This document shows, piece after piece, positions 9,081 to 17,728 of a stretch of 64,000 bases of DNA. The DNA comes from Algimonas porphyrae (GTDB lineage Bacteria > Pseudomonadota > Alphaproteobacteria > Caulobacterales > Maricaulaceae). The position numbers were made by a program, and so were the translations under genes. How positions within the stretch are numbered: the stretch's first letter is position 1; every line of letters starts with the position of its first letter. Location of the stretch: assembly GCF_041429795.1 (NCBI RefSeq), contig NZ_CP163424.1, positions 1,366,001 to 1,430,000 of the forward strand. Direction: 5' to 3'. A model generated the notes under the pieces. It did no database searches. It had not been told where the DNA came from and saw nothing but the letters and a program-made list of their open reading frames with translations.

Positions 9081-10112
9081 ATGGATTCTGTCTGGAACGC
9101 GATAAGGCAGGGCAGGCTTATTCAGACCGATCAGACAAAAACGCGCATCGATCCGTCCCATATGGTCGCGGACAGCCACGCGCAGCTGCAGGCCGTTCTG
9201 GAGGCGAGCCCGGACTGCACGATGCTGATCGAACGGGACGGCACAGTCTCTTTCATTTCTGAAAATGGTCGTTGTGCCATGTCGCTGGACGCCTTCGAAT
9301 TGATGGCGGGAACGGCTTGGACGTCACTTTATCCGGACACTGCGACGAATGTCCTCTCGGATTTACTGGATCAGGCGATCGCCGGTCAGCGCGCCGAGGC
9401 CGTGATACGGGTCGAAAGTCGTCGCGGACATACGGAAGACTGGCTGTTTCAGCTATGCCCCGTCAAAAGCGATGGCCGTGGCACGGACCGGGTTCTGTGC
9501 GTGTCGCGTCCCATTCAAGACAGAGCGGTGGCTGATCCGATGATCAGAGGCTCGCTCGCAGCGATTTCCAATCTGCTCAGGTTACAGGCCCGGGAAACCG
9601 AGGACCCAGCCGTTCGGGACGCGCTGCAATCTGCGGCGGAGCGCGTTCGCTCGGTCGGTGCGCTTCACGCCCACCTGCACCAGCCCGTCTCCGGTGATGC
9701 CCATCCCATTCCCGTTAAAGCCTATCTCGACCCGCTGGTCACGGCCATCGTTCAACGATTGGGGGGTGGGCAGGTGACGCTGCTGCGTGAAATGGAAGAT
9801 ATCGCTTTGCCACCGACCGAAGCGCGGGGTCTTGGTCTGATCGTGACGGAAGCTATTCTCAATGCGATCCATCACGGCTTTGCCAATCGCGACGATGGTG
9901 GGCTGATCCATGTCAGTCTGCGCGCCCATGAAGGCGCGACCGCCCGGATCGCCGTGACCGATAGCGGGGCCGGGCTGCCGGATCGTTTCGATTGGTCCCG
10001 CGCGCGCGGCCTCGGCGGACAGATCATGGAACTTTACGCTAACCGGATCGGCGGAACCCTGTCCCTCACGAACGCCTCGATGGGAGGCGTCCAGGTCGAA
10101 GTCGTCTGCTAG
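9081..10112 (+). CDS. PAS domain, HisKA_2/HWE-type histidine-kinase-like protein lacking the phosphoacceptor His
   Basis: A 343-residue cytosolic protein. Residues about 30-150 are a PAS sensor domain (LEASPDCTMLIERDGTVSFI). The dimerisation helix reads DPMIRGSLAAISNLLRLQAR, which aligns with the HisKA_2 consensus HHRVKNNLQLISSLLxLQ but has Asp-Pro-Met-Ile-Arg where the phosphorylated His and its partners belong. The ATP domain remains recognisable: N box ILNAIHHGFAN, G1 box VTDSGAGLP and a GLGGQIMELYA lid. No transmembrane segment and no LOV cysteine motif (GRNCRFLQ) is seen. It begins 33 bases after the flavoprotein gene, so co-transcription is likely. It may be a pseudokinase that binds ATP as a regulatory signal; no response regulator is adjacent. 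Confidence 0.8.
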   Translation: MDSVWNAIRQGRLIQTDQTKTRIDPSHMVADSHAQLQAVLEASPDCTMLIERDGTVSFISENGRCAMSLDAFELMAGTAWTSLYPDTATNVLSDLLDQAIAGQRAEAVIRVESRRGHTEDWLFQLCPVKSDGRGTDRVLCVSRPIQDRAVADPMIRGSLAAISNLLRLQARETEDPAVRDALQSAAERVRSVGALHAHLHQPVSGDAHPIPVKAYLDPLVTAIVQRLGGGQVTLLREMEDIALPPTEARGLGLIVTEAILNAIHHGFANRDDGGLIHVSLRAHEGATARIAVTDSGAGLPDRFDWSRARGLGGQIMELYANRIGGTLSLTNASMGGVQVEVVC

Positions 10113-10147
10113 GCGGTCATGTCATGGAAGTCGTGGCCGCGGTCTGA

Positions 10148-13100
10148 CTAGCTCTCACTCGCTGCTGCGATGGCGCGGCTATTGTCGTTGATGTTGCGTT
10201 CGATCAGGTAGCGATGTGGGTCCAGCACGACGTGGGTCGGGCGTTGGTCCAGCGTCACCTTGACGACGCGCGCGGCCTCATCGATCTGCACCGTTTCCAG
10301 CGCCATCGGGTCCGTGCCCAGCGTGTCCTTCGGGTCTTCCATGTAAAAGCCGATCTGAACGAATTCGTTCAGGGACCCGTCGTCCAGCTCTGAGACGGAT
10401 GTTTCGTTGCCGTCCTCTTCGCTCGCATATTTCTTGTCGAGCGTGAGCGGGACAGAGACTTCGAACTTGCCATCCACTTCAGTGACCGTGACATCGCCCT
10501 CATCCTGGAAGCCCAGCTCCCAGAAGGTGATCTTGTTCCAGTAATCGTCGATCAGGTCGTGATAGGCAGGATCGATTTCCTCTTTGAACAGGGCGATCAG
10601 TTCCAGCGTCGTCGGATAGGGCGCGCCATTATCGGCGTGATATTCCGTCAGGAAGCGGCGCACTGCGCGTTGCACATCGTCATTGCCGATCAGGCCGCGC
10701 ATGCCCCACATCACCCAGCTGGTTTTCTGATAGTTCAGATACCCTTGGCTCTCCGCTTCGGCGAGAACCGGTTCGTCGTCACGTTCGAACGTCCGGCTGG
10801 TCAGATACTGAATGGTCGTGCGTTCCTCATGCACCCGGCGCGCCTTGGCGAAGTCGTAATGACGTTCGTAGGCCAGCATGGTCGCATTTTCCGTCAATCC
10901 TTCCGACAGCAGGTTCGAACCCTTGGCATAGGCGCCGATGACCTGGTGCGCGAACCATTGGTGGCCGATTTCGTGCATGGTCACATAGGTCGCGAAGTCG
11001 ACGCGTTCCTGATCCTCGGCATCGCCAGGATCCTGCACGAAGCCGATATTCTCCGAGAAGGGCACCGTTCCGGCAAAGGCCTGCGCAAAGCTCGCATAGG
11101 GGAATTCCATGATGCGAAGCTGGGCATACTGATAGGGGCTGAAGACCTCCGTATAGGTGTCCATGGACGTCCGCATCGCGTCGAACATGATGTCGATGTT
11201 GAAGTCATGCTCGGGGTGGAAATAGATTTCCAGCTCGACCGTCTGCCCATTGCCTTCCCAGACTTCCGTACGGACTTCATAGTCGGCAGAGAGGAAGGAG
11301 AAGAAGTTCAGGATCGGGTTGATCGACCGGTACTGGCGGCAGCGGCGGCCATCTTCGATGGTTTCACCGCGGAACTTGCCGGGTGCGACCGGAATCTGGC
11401 TTTCTTCGGTGCAGACATTGGCTTCGAAGTCGACATAGTCGGCATAGCCCGAAAAGGCCGTCAGCAGGTGTTTGCGCCGCGCCTCCGGATCATCGCGTTC
11501 GGGCCATTCGACCCGTTCGCCCAGATCATATTTCCGACGGGTATCCGGATTGCCGATAAACCCGGCATCCAGATTGCCGAAGGTGATCAGCGCCTGCGTA
11601 TTGTTCACGAAGGTGCCGTTGCGCGCGATGGATGATCCGCTCGTCAGGGTCGGCGCGTTGAATCGCGTCGCGAAGCTCACCGAGCGGCTCTCGCCGGGTG
11701 CGAGGGGCGGATCGAACTCGATCATGATGACCTCATGATCCGCCAGCAGCGTATCGGCCACGGTTTCGCCCGTCACCCGGCTGGCGCCTTCAATGTCCAG
11801 CCGTGTAATGTTGTCCGGGCCGACGCTGGCGAACAGGGTCGTGCGCACGATCGGCTCGTCCCAAGGATTGTCGATGACATAGTCGCCCTCAAACGTCGCC
11901 GTACGAGAAGACGGGAAGAATTGCGCGTCGACCTTCACATCGGTGATGCGCGGCTCGGGATCTTTCCACAGATCGCCGACCAGCTTCTCGAACGCCGCCG
12001 AATTGGCCTCGCGCTGATCCGAATTCATGTAATCGCTGTCATTATAGCTCTGCAGGCCGATGAAACCGAAGCCGGCAAACAGTGCCGTGCCTAGTACGGC
12101 CATGCCGATCGAGGACAGGCTCATGCGGGAGCGCATCGAGGACAAGCGGTCCATCAGACCGACCTGTGTCCCGCGACGCCAGACCCAGATGGACAGTGCG
12201 CCCAGGATCAGGATCAGACCCATCCAGTAGGCCATTTCCCAGCCAAAGCCCTTGGGATTGGCGAAGCCCGCCATTTCGGAATAGGCGCCCGCGCCGACAC
12301 TGCCGAAATTCATCAGCGGATGATAGAAGGGCAACTGTCCGACGAAGAAGATCAGGCCGGCCAGAACGCCAGCCGCGACCAGCATGCCGATGATCCGTCC
12401 CGGCATGAAGTTCTGCAGGAACATGACCAGCATACCCTGGAAGAAGAAACCGACATAGAAGCTGACAATGCCGATGGCCAGGAAGGTCAGCGGCACGACG
12501 GGGACGACGCCCCAGCCTGCGACCAGCTGCCCGATCATGCCTGCGATGAGCATCCCCAGGATCAGCGTCAGCAGGAGCAGCGCCAGCGCGCCCCACTTGG
12601 CGAACAATAGCGAGATGTCGCGCACAGGGGTCGCATCGAGGATTTCGTGCATATTGGCCGTGCGGTCACGCCACATGATGTCCGAGCCGAAGAAGACCAT
12701 GATGATCAGCATCGGGAACAGCAGCGATCCGAGCGCCACCTGCGTCATGAAACTGCTGGTCGGCAGGGTCGTGCTGGCGCCCATGAAGATGGCGACGAGC
12801 AGCGAAATGGCGAAGAAGGTCAGCGCGAGGCCGATCAGAATGATGAAGGCCGTACTGCGGATCGTGCTGAGATATTCGAACTTCAGACGGGTCCAGAACG
12901 TTGCCAGCGAAAAGCCACCACCCAGATTGGGTGTCACGGGCTCGACACGGTTCGGAATGCTCGCCGGTGCGTCGTCGGCCCGGCGTTTCGTGCGCCGGTT
13001 CAGAATGCCGCGTGTGGATAGGATAAAGGACAGACCGAACAGGGCAAGGCCGACCAGACCATAGACCAGACGGTTGATCCCGACCCAGCCTGATATGGGC

Positions 13101-13801
13101 GCCATATTATTGTTCTGTTCTGCGGCGGGCCAGAACTGCGTTTCGACGGCCAGCGATGTCGCACCAAAAGGATCGACCAGTGCGGCGACCCAGTCATCCG
13201 GGCGTTCCCCGGCAACGATACCGGCGATCAGATAGGCGATCAGCAGGCCGACTGCGCTGACATAGACGATGGCCCGGTTGCGCGTCACCACGGCAATCGC
13301 GGTATAGATGCCCGAGACGATCAGCGCATTGATGACGATGAACAGGAAGAAGGGTTGAATATAGTGCAAGGCATTGAAAGCCTTGAAGGTTGCTTCATCG
13401 CCCCAAGGCATGAAGGGACCAAGCGCCGTCCCGAGGACGAGCCCAGAAAGACTGAGGATCGTCGCAAACCAGACGCCCAGCATCCGTGACAGCAGCATGT
13501 GATGGGTCGATACGGGCGTGGCATGAATGACTTCGACGGACTTATGCGTATCGTCCCGCATCACGCCAGTCACAACGAAGACGGCTGCGAAGAATATGGA
13601 TAGCAGGCTGAAGGCCGACAATGTGATGGCAATGGGGATCGCCCCGTTGACCTTGACCCGTTCGCCGCCCGCCACGCCGATGGCGAAATCCTCATGGGAG
13701 GAGAAGAGCAGGCCGAAACCCAGCATGACGACAAACGCGATCCAGAAGCCGATCTGGCGCGTGTGCAGCTTGAATTCGAAAGCGAGCAACTTATGCAACA
13801 T
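10148..13801 (-). CDS. ABC exporter permease fused to M1-family peptidase domain
   Basis: A 1217-residue protein from ATG 13801, chosen because GAGAGG lies just upstream; the open frame continues 9 codons further without a ribosome site. The N-terminal half holds about a dozen membrane helices in two ABC-2-like permease blocks (FEFKLHTRQIGFWIAF; later FEYLSTIRSTAFIILIGLAL). After the last helix (about residue 600) comes a long periplasmic part with the gluzincin zinc motif HEIGHQWF near residue 941 and the downstream ligand in LSEGLTEN near 965. The usual M1 exopeptidase GAMEN box appears as VPFSENIGF. It pairs with the ATPase encoded 75 bases upstream. Such permease-peptidase fusions are common in Bacteroidetes and some proteobacteria but lack an assigned substrate. 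Confidence 0.88.
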   Translation of the reverse strand: MLHKLLAFEFKLHTRQIGFWIAFVVMLGFGLLFSSHEDFAIGVAGGERVKVNGAIPIAITLSAFSLLSIFFAAVFVVTGVMRDDTHKSVEVIHATPVSTHHMLLSRMLGVWFATILSLSGLVLGTALGPFMPWGDEATFKAFNALHYIQPFFLFIVINALIVSGIYTAIAVVTRNRAIVYVSAVGLLIAYLIAGIVAGERPDDWVAALVDPFGATSLAVETQFWPAAEQNNNMAPISGWVGINRLVYGLVGLALFGLSFILSTRGILNRRTKRRADDAPASIPNRVEPVTPNLGGGFSLATFWTRLKFEYLSTIRSTAFIILIGLALTFFAISLLVAIFMGASTTLPTSSFMTQVALGSLLFPMLIIMVFFGSDIMWRDRTANMHEILDATPVRDISLLFAKWGALALLLLTLILGMLIAGMIGQLVAGWGVVPVVPLTFLAIGIVSFYVGFFFQGMLVMFLQNFMPGRIIGMLVAAGVLAGLIFFVGQLPFYHPLMNFGSVGAGAYSEMAGFANPKGFGWEMAYWMGLILILGALSIWVWRRGTQVGLMDRLSSMRSRMSLSSIGMAVLGTALFAGFGFIGLQSYNDSDYMNSDQREANSAAFEKLVGDLWKDPEPRITDVKVDAQFFPSSRTATFEGDYVIDNPWDEPIVRTTLFASVGPDNITRLDIEGASRVTGETVADTLLADHEVIMIEFDPPLAPGESRSVSFATRFNAPTLTSGSSIARNGTFVNNTQALITFGNLDAGFIGNPDTRRKYDLGERVEWPERDDPEARRKHLLTAFSGYADYVDFEANVCTEESQIPVAPGKFRGETIEDGRRCRQYRSINPILNFFSFLSADYEVRTEVWEGNGQTVELEIYFHPEHDFNIDIMFDAMRTSMDTYTEVFSPYQYAQLRIMEFPYASFAQAFAGTVPFSENIGFVQDPGDAEDQERVDFATYVTMHEIGHQWFAHQVIGAYAKGSNLLSEGLTENATMLAYERHYDFAKARRVHEERTTIQYLTSRTFERDDEPVLAEAESQGYLNYQKTSWVMWGMRGLIGNDDVQRAVRRFLTEYHADNGAPYPTTLELIALFKEEIDPAYHDLIDDYWNKITFWELGFQDEGDVTVTEVDGKFEVSVPLTLDKKYASEEDGNETSVSELDDGSLNEFVQIGFYMEDPKDTLGTDPMALETVQIDEAARVVKVTLDQRPTHVVLDPHRYLIERNINDNSRAIAAASES

Positions 13802-13876
13802 GGCGAACCTCTCTATTTGGGGTACCAATGCGTTGAACGCATGTCATGCGGGAGAGCGGGGCGGCGATCGTCGGGA

Positions 13877-14773
13877 TTAGATCTCGCATGCTTCGACCTT
13901 CTCACTCATCAGACCGTTCAGATGCGCGAAGTAGGCGTCTTCCAGCAATGTCGGGCGGGAAGACCACTCATCGCCCGGCATGGTCTCAGACAGAACGGAG
14001 ACAACGGTCGAGCCGCGCAGGCGTCGCGTCGAGAGGACGGGCATAACGTTGCGAAGGCGTTCGACCTCTTCGTCGGAGCTGATCGACATGGTCCAGACAT
14101 GACCTTCGATTTCCTTGACAAGATCTTCCGGAGCGCCGCGAATGATCAGCTTGCCGTCGCCCATCACCCCCATATCGTTGCAGAGATCGCGGACGTCCTC
14201 GATAATGTGCGTGGAGAGAATGATGATTTTTTCGTCACCGGCCCGCGATAGAATGTCGAGGAAACGCTGGCGTTCCAGCGGGTCCAGACCGGCAGTCGGT
14301 TCATCGACGATGATCAACTGCGGATCACCCAGCAGTGCCTGCGCTACGCCGAAACGCTGCCGCATACCGCCGGAATAGGTGGCCACGGAGGCTGTGCGGT
14401 GGGTCCAGAGATTGACCATCTGCAGCAGCGATTCGACCTGATCCTTGCGCTCACCCTTGTCGGTAATGCCTTTCAGGATCGCGATGTGATCAAGCAGCTG
14501 CAACGCGCTCATGCGCGGATAGACGCCGAAATCCTGCGGCAGATAGCCCAGCACGGACCGAACCGTGTCGGGCTTTTCGGCAATGTTCTCGCCATTGAAA
14601 TGGATCGTGCCCGATGTCGGCTGCTGCAGCGTGGCCAGTGTGCGCATCAGGGTCGACTTGCCTGCGCCGTTCGGCCCCAGCAGGCCAAACAGGCCCGGCC
14701 CCAGGGTCAGAGTCACATCGTCCAGCGCTTTCAGATCGCCAAAAGATTTGGTCAGGTTTTTGATTTCGAGCAT
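13877..14773 (-). CDS. ABC transporter ATP-binding protein
   Basis: A 298-residue nucleotide-binding subunit with Walker A GPNGAGKST (about residue 35), Q-loop YLPQDFGVYP, signature YSGGMRQRFGVAQAL, Walker B LIIVDEPTAGLDP and the switch His in ILSTHIIED. The C-terminal 80 residues are a variable regulatory tail. This is the CcmA/DrrA-like class that powers ABC-2-type export. It is the first gene of a two-gene operon with the permease-peptidase fusion. Its leader carries a small GC hairpin followed by Ts at about 14788-14806 and, further upstream, an 11-base inverted repeat, both of which could regulate it. Confidence 0.93.
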   Translation of the reverse strand: MLEIKNLTKSFGDLKALDDVTLTLGPGLFGLLGPNGAGKSTLMRTLATLQQPTSGTIHFNGENIAEKPDTVRSVLGYLPQDFGVYPRMSALQLLDHIAILKGITDKGERKDQVESLLQMVNLWTHRTASVATYSGGMRQRFGVAQALLGDPQLIIVDEPTAGLDPLERQRFLDILSRAGDEKIIILSTHIIEDVRDLCNDMGVMGDGKLIIRGAPEDLVKEIEGHVWTMSISSDEEVERLRNVMPVLSTRRLRGSTVVSVLSETMPGDEWSSRPTLLEDAYFAHLNGLMSEKVEACEI

Positions 14774-14787
14774 GGAATCCTACCAGA

Positions 14788-14806
14788 AAAGAGCCAGTTC
14801 GCGGCT
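14788..14806 (-). promoter_or_regulatory. Leader hairpin upstream of the ABC operon
   Basis: On the minus strand GAGCCGCGAACTGGCTC folds into a 5-base-pair stem with a 7-base loop and is followed by TTTTCT, 15-30 bases before the ATPase start codon. It could act as a weak attenuator or as a translation-affecting structure. The stem is short, so this is tentative. Confidence 0.3.
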
Positions 14807-14819
14807 CTCAAGCATATTC

Positions 14820-14860
14820 CTTATCGAAAAACAACAAGTCACATGCCGATTTTCGATAAG
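14820..14860. promoter_or_regulatory. Perfect 11-base inverted repeat, probable operator of the ABC operon
   Basis: CTTATCGAAAA at 14820-14830 is repeated in inverted form as TTTTCGATAAG at 14850-14860, with 19 bases between. The AT-rich arms stand out from the GC-rich surroundings and lie 47-87 bases upstream of the ATPase start, the expected zone for the promoter and a dimeric regulator. No regulator gene is adjacent, so the binding protein is unknown. Confidence 0.5.
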
Positions 14861-15582
14861 AAATGTCTCTAAGCCCTATGGGGTGAAGCTATAGGCGGTG
14901 GCACACTGGCCGCAGGCCGGGTAATGAAAGGGTATGCGATGAAAGTTGCGCGCGATAGCGCGTCATCCTGTTCGCCAATGAACCCATAGCGGGCGTACTT
15001 TTCTCGCTCTCGCCGACCCTCCGCGCCGATCAATTCCCCGGGCTGGTGATAATCGCTCCGACGGCGCGCTTATCTGCCAACCGTTGCATCCAAGCGAGAC
15101 GGCAGGTGATGGACAGGCCGATCAAGTCGGTCTGATCGGATGTAAAAAGATCCCCGCTTATCGCGTTAGGGACGCCCGATATTTCAATCTTTTGCCAGGA
15201 ATCTCCCAAACCTAATCCCCGGACCCCCATTTCCATGCTTTCTTACCCTCGTCCGTCACGGACACGGGGTGGGGCATAACCCTCGGTGTGGCGGATCGGT
15301 GTGAGGGCTTCGGCCCGTGTTGCGGACGGACATGTCCGCGACCGGTGAAAGCCGGAAAGGTCCGTCAGGTGATGGCGGAGCGACCGGGCCGATAGCGGAT
15401 GTATCGGCGGTTTATGCTGCCGCTGACACCCTTCCTTGTCTCTGCCGCCCCTGAGGCTGGTCCCTGAGGACCGCGCGTGAGCCAAGCATCCGCCGCTGTC
15501 ATGATCCGGCATCGGGGGTTAGGCCGCGGAACCCGCAGGCGATGGATCGCAGGGGTGGCAGGCGAAACGAACCAAGCGCCGC

Positions 15583-15650
15583 GCGCGGGCTCTGTCTTGC
15601 GACGAAACGGTACACTTAAATCTCCCCCGGTCACGGGGCAGAGCCCGCGC
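15583..15650. other. Long perfect hairpin in the non-coding region
   Basis: GCGCGGGCTCTG at 15583-15594 pairs perfectly with CAGAGCCCGCGC at 15639-15650. The 44-base loop contains a second stem (CCCCG with CGGGG, 15625-15638) and an AT-richer segment. The fold is possible on either strand. No T-run follows, so it is not a standard intrinsic terminator. Confidence 0.5.
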
Positions 15651-15754
15651 CTCGTGTCACTTCTGATGATGAGGGTTCAGATCAAGTCTGATGCCGGAGA
15701 CCGCCCCCGGTTGGAGAAGGGCGCCTGCCTGCAGACCGACCCGTCAAAGCCACC

Positions 15755-15780
15755 GTCCCCGGTAATGAATGCCGGGGACA
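15755..15780. repeat. Single arm of a dispersed palindromic repeat
   Basis: GTCCCCGG at 15755-15762 pairs with CCGGGGAC at 15772-15779 around a short AT-rich centre. Read on the minus strand it closely matches the 26-base arms of the repeats found at 20995-21074 and 54970-55048, which are made of the same GTCCCCGGCATT core. It appears to be a solitary or decayed copy. Confidence 0.55.
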
Positions 15781-15887
15781 ATGAGTGGGGCGGGGCGGAG
15801 ACAATGGATTGCGGTCCATCCCGTCAGATCCCGGCTTAGGCACGGCTGATGCCGCTTGGCCCGGATGACAGGTGATGAGAACAGGAG

Positions 15888-17669
15888 CTAGAAGCGGATC
15901 TTGAAGCCTGCATTCACCGCATGCGCCTGAGTCTGGTCATTGGAGACCTGCTGCGGTGCGACGAAGGGGATGAAGCCGCGATTATAGACATATTCGACAC
16001 CGACATCGAGGAAGTCATTGATCGGATATTCGACGCTGACGGCGTGTTGCTCATTATCCTCGAAGCTGGTCGGTTGTCCGCCCATGCCGACATTGCCCGT
16101 ATCGTCGGAAATATTGCCCCAGGATCCGGATGCGGCGATTGCCATGCGGCGACCATTCACCATCGGCTTGAACCGCACCTGCGCAACCAGCGTGGCGAGG
16201 TTTTCGTCGAAATTGATATTGTCGATCGATGTCGTGCTGCCCAGTGGGTCGATCAGGAATTGCGGCAGGGGCGTGCCGTCCGGCGTCTGCGGAATGGCTG
16301 CGCCCCACGGCTCCAGCGTCGTCGTATATTCGACCATCGCATCGAAGACGGGGCTGTTATATTCGGCAAAGGCGTTTACGGCGCTGTTGCGGTAACTGAT
16401 GAAATTGGCCGGGGGTGTGCCGGTCGAGCGCCCCTGGAACGTATGGGCCGTGAAATTGTCGCGATAGATCGTATCGTGCAGATAACCGCCGCCAATGGTG
16501 AAGGCGCCGCGACCGGGCAGCAGGAATTCCTTCTCTGCATTGAAGGCGTAATTGGCGATATTATTCTCTTCATCCGCCAGCGCCACGCGCAGCTGTCGCC
16601 CGCCGGAAAACGCCGTGCCGGTAAATTTCCAGCCGTCGCGATAATAGCCGACTTCCAGAACGGGCTGATCCGAGACGGCCCAGAAATAGTGCTGACCCTC
16701 ATTTTGCGTGAAGGCGTTGTAGCTGTCGAAATTACCGAAATCGATCGTCTTGCGACCGAAGGCGGCATAGAAGGGCGAGCGCTGCAGATTACCGAAGACG
16801 ACGAAGGCCTTGCGCAGCTGGAACTCGTCCTGTTCGCCCGGATATTCGGTCTCGGAATATTCCGGTTGCAGATAAAGGGTGGTCCAGTCACCGAATGTGC
16901 TGGTGAAGCTCAGCGCCGCATTGTTGATGGCGAAGACGCCCGCTTCCTGATCCGTCCGGTTGGAAAAGAATGGAAAGCGCGACAGGATCGGGAATTGTCC
17001 CGGCTGGTCAGTCTTCTGGTACATGAAGGAGCCCTGCAGGCCGCCACCGAGATAAAGCGAATTTGGCTGCAACACGCCATTGGCGCGATTGGCGAGCAGC
17101 GTCATCGTCCGACCCGTCGTGTTTTCCTGCCAATCCAGCATGTCCGCACTGTTGCGTACGGAGGTACGGACATTGACGCCGCCAATGCTGGCATTGCGGT
17201 CCGTGAAGAAACGGCTCGCCGACGCCTGCGAATAGGCCACGGCGTTCGGATTGCTGTAACCGCGCAAGCCGAAGTCGGCACTGGCGATCTGGACCGGCTG
17301 TGCCTGGGGATGGGGGTAGGGCTGAAGCTGCGGACCGGCATACTCATAGTTCGGGCCGACATATTGGGGCACCGCATACTGGGCCCCGGCATAATGTGCG
17401 GTCGCATAGGTCTGCGCGGGTTGCGGCACGGGCCGGGATCCGAAAACCGGGCCATATGCGGCACTCTGGGCTGGGCGAAGCTGCCCGTTCAGGCGCTGCT
17501 GCTGCCAGCTTTGCGGACCGATATAGGCGCCCTGATTATATTGTGTCTGGCTGACACCCGCCGGGAACATGCCGCGCAAACCGTGACCATAGCCATGATT
17601 GGCGAGTACCGGAGCGCCGACAATGCCGATCGCCGCACAGGCCAGAAGGCTCTTCTTCAATGTGATCAT
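15888..17669 (-). CDS. LbtU-like outer-membrane beta-barrel porin
   Basis: A 593-residue exported protein. A signal peptide (LLACAAIGIVGAPVLA) is followed by about 120 residues rich in Tyr, Gln, Pro and Ala that look unstructured. From about residue 150 the sequence alternates in beta-strand fashion and ends HAVNAGFKIRF, with the C-terminal Phe recognised by the Bam complex. Segments such as FYAAFGRKTIDFGNFDS and YFWAVSDQPVLEVGYY fit the LbtU family, named after the Legionella legiobactin receptor, although many members are simply orphan porins. GGGAAAG precedes the ATG. The adjacent upstream gene on the same strand encodes a sigma-54 response regulator. Transport substrate is unknown. Confidence 0.7.
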   Translation of the reverse strand: MITLKKSLLACAAIGIVGAPVLANHGYGHGLRGMFPAGVSQTQYNQGAYIGPQSWQQQRLNGQLRPAQSAAYGPVFGSRPVPQPAQTYATAHYAGAQYAVPQYVGPNYEYAGPQLQPYPHPQAQPVQIASADFGLRGYSNPNAVAYSQASASRFFTDRNASIGGVNVRTSVRNSADMLDWQENTTGRTMTLLANRANGVLQPNSLYLGGGLQGSFMYQKTDQPGQFPILSRFPFFSNRTDQEAGVFAINNAALSFTSTFGDWTTLYLQPEYSETEYPGEQDEFQLRKAFVVFGNLQRSPFYAAFGRKTIDFGNFDSYNAFTQNEGQHYFWAVSDQPVLEVGYYRDGWKFTGTAFSGGRQLRVALADEENNIANYAFNAEKEFLLPGRGAFTIGGGYLHDTIYRDNFTAHTFQGRSTGTPPANFISYRNSAVNAFAEYNSPVFDAMVEYTTTLEPWGAAIPQTPDGTPLPQFLIDPLGSTTSIDNINFDENLATLVAQVRFKPMVNGRRMAIAASGSWGNISDDTGNVGMGGQPTSFEDNEQHAVSVEYPINDFLDVGVEYVYNRGFIPFVAPQQVSNDQTQAHAVNAGFKIRF

Positions 17670-17728
17670 CAGTCTTTCCCAGCCGAATCGCTACTCCGCC
17701 GCCTTGCCCGGAGAGGGTAAGGATTTCG

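Larger units (their letters stand above)
14861..15887. other. 1.0 kb stretch without a convincing gene; several strong hairpins
   Basis: None of the short open frames here looks like a protein; the most protein-like is a 68-codon minus frame at 15030-15236 with no recognisable motif. The stretch holds many GC-rich dyads: a 12-base-pair perfect stem at 15583-15594 with 15639-15650 enclosing an inner CCCCG/CGGGG hairpin (15625-15638), a GGTCC/GGACC hairpin near 15460, and one arm of a dispersed palindromic repeat at 15755-15780. I tested it by eye against RNase P RNA, tmRNA, SRP RNA and 6S RNA key motifs and found no match. It lies between two minus-strand genes. A structured RNA or the remains of decayed genes are both possible. 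Confidence 0.5.

Noticed and set aside
10559-11635. 358-codon plus-strand frame inside the ABC-peptidase gene
   Set aside because: It is the antisense shadow of a well-supported coding region and has no family features.
15030-15236. 68-codon minus-strand frame in the non-coding region
   Set aside because: No recognisable motif and no convincing ribosome-binding site; it is mentioned only as the most protein-like of several short frames.
15280-15400. Possible cobalamin riboswitch, because ACCGGTGAAAGCCGG resembles its core
   Set aside because: The GCCACTG B12 box is missing, and no B12 gene or receptor follows on the same strand.
15365-15634. 89-codon minus-strand frame
   Set aside because: Arg- and Pro-rich translation typical of chance frames in GC-rich DNA; it overlaps a strong hairpin.
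15240-15660. Possible RNase P RNA, because AAACCGCCGAT occurs on the minus strand
   Set aside because: The obligatory GAGGAAAGTCCGGGCTCC and the ACAGAACCCGGCTTA ends are missing.
15921-17720. 599-codon plus-strand frame opposite the porin gene
   Set aside because: The minus strand encodes a complete exported porin with signal peptide and C-terminal Phe; the plus frame is its mirror.
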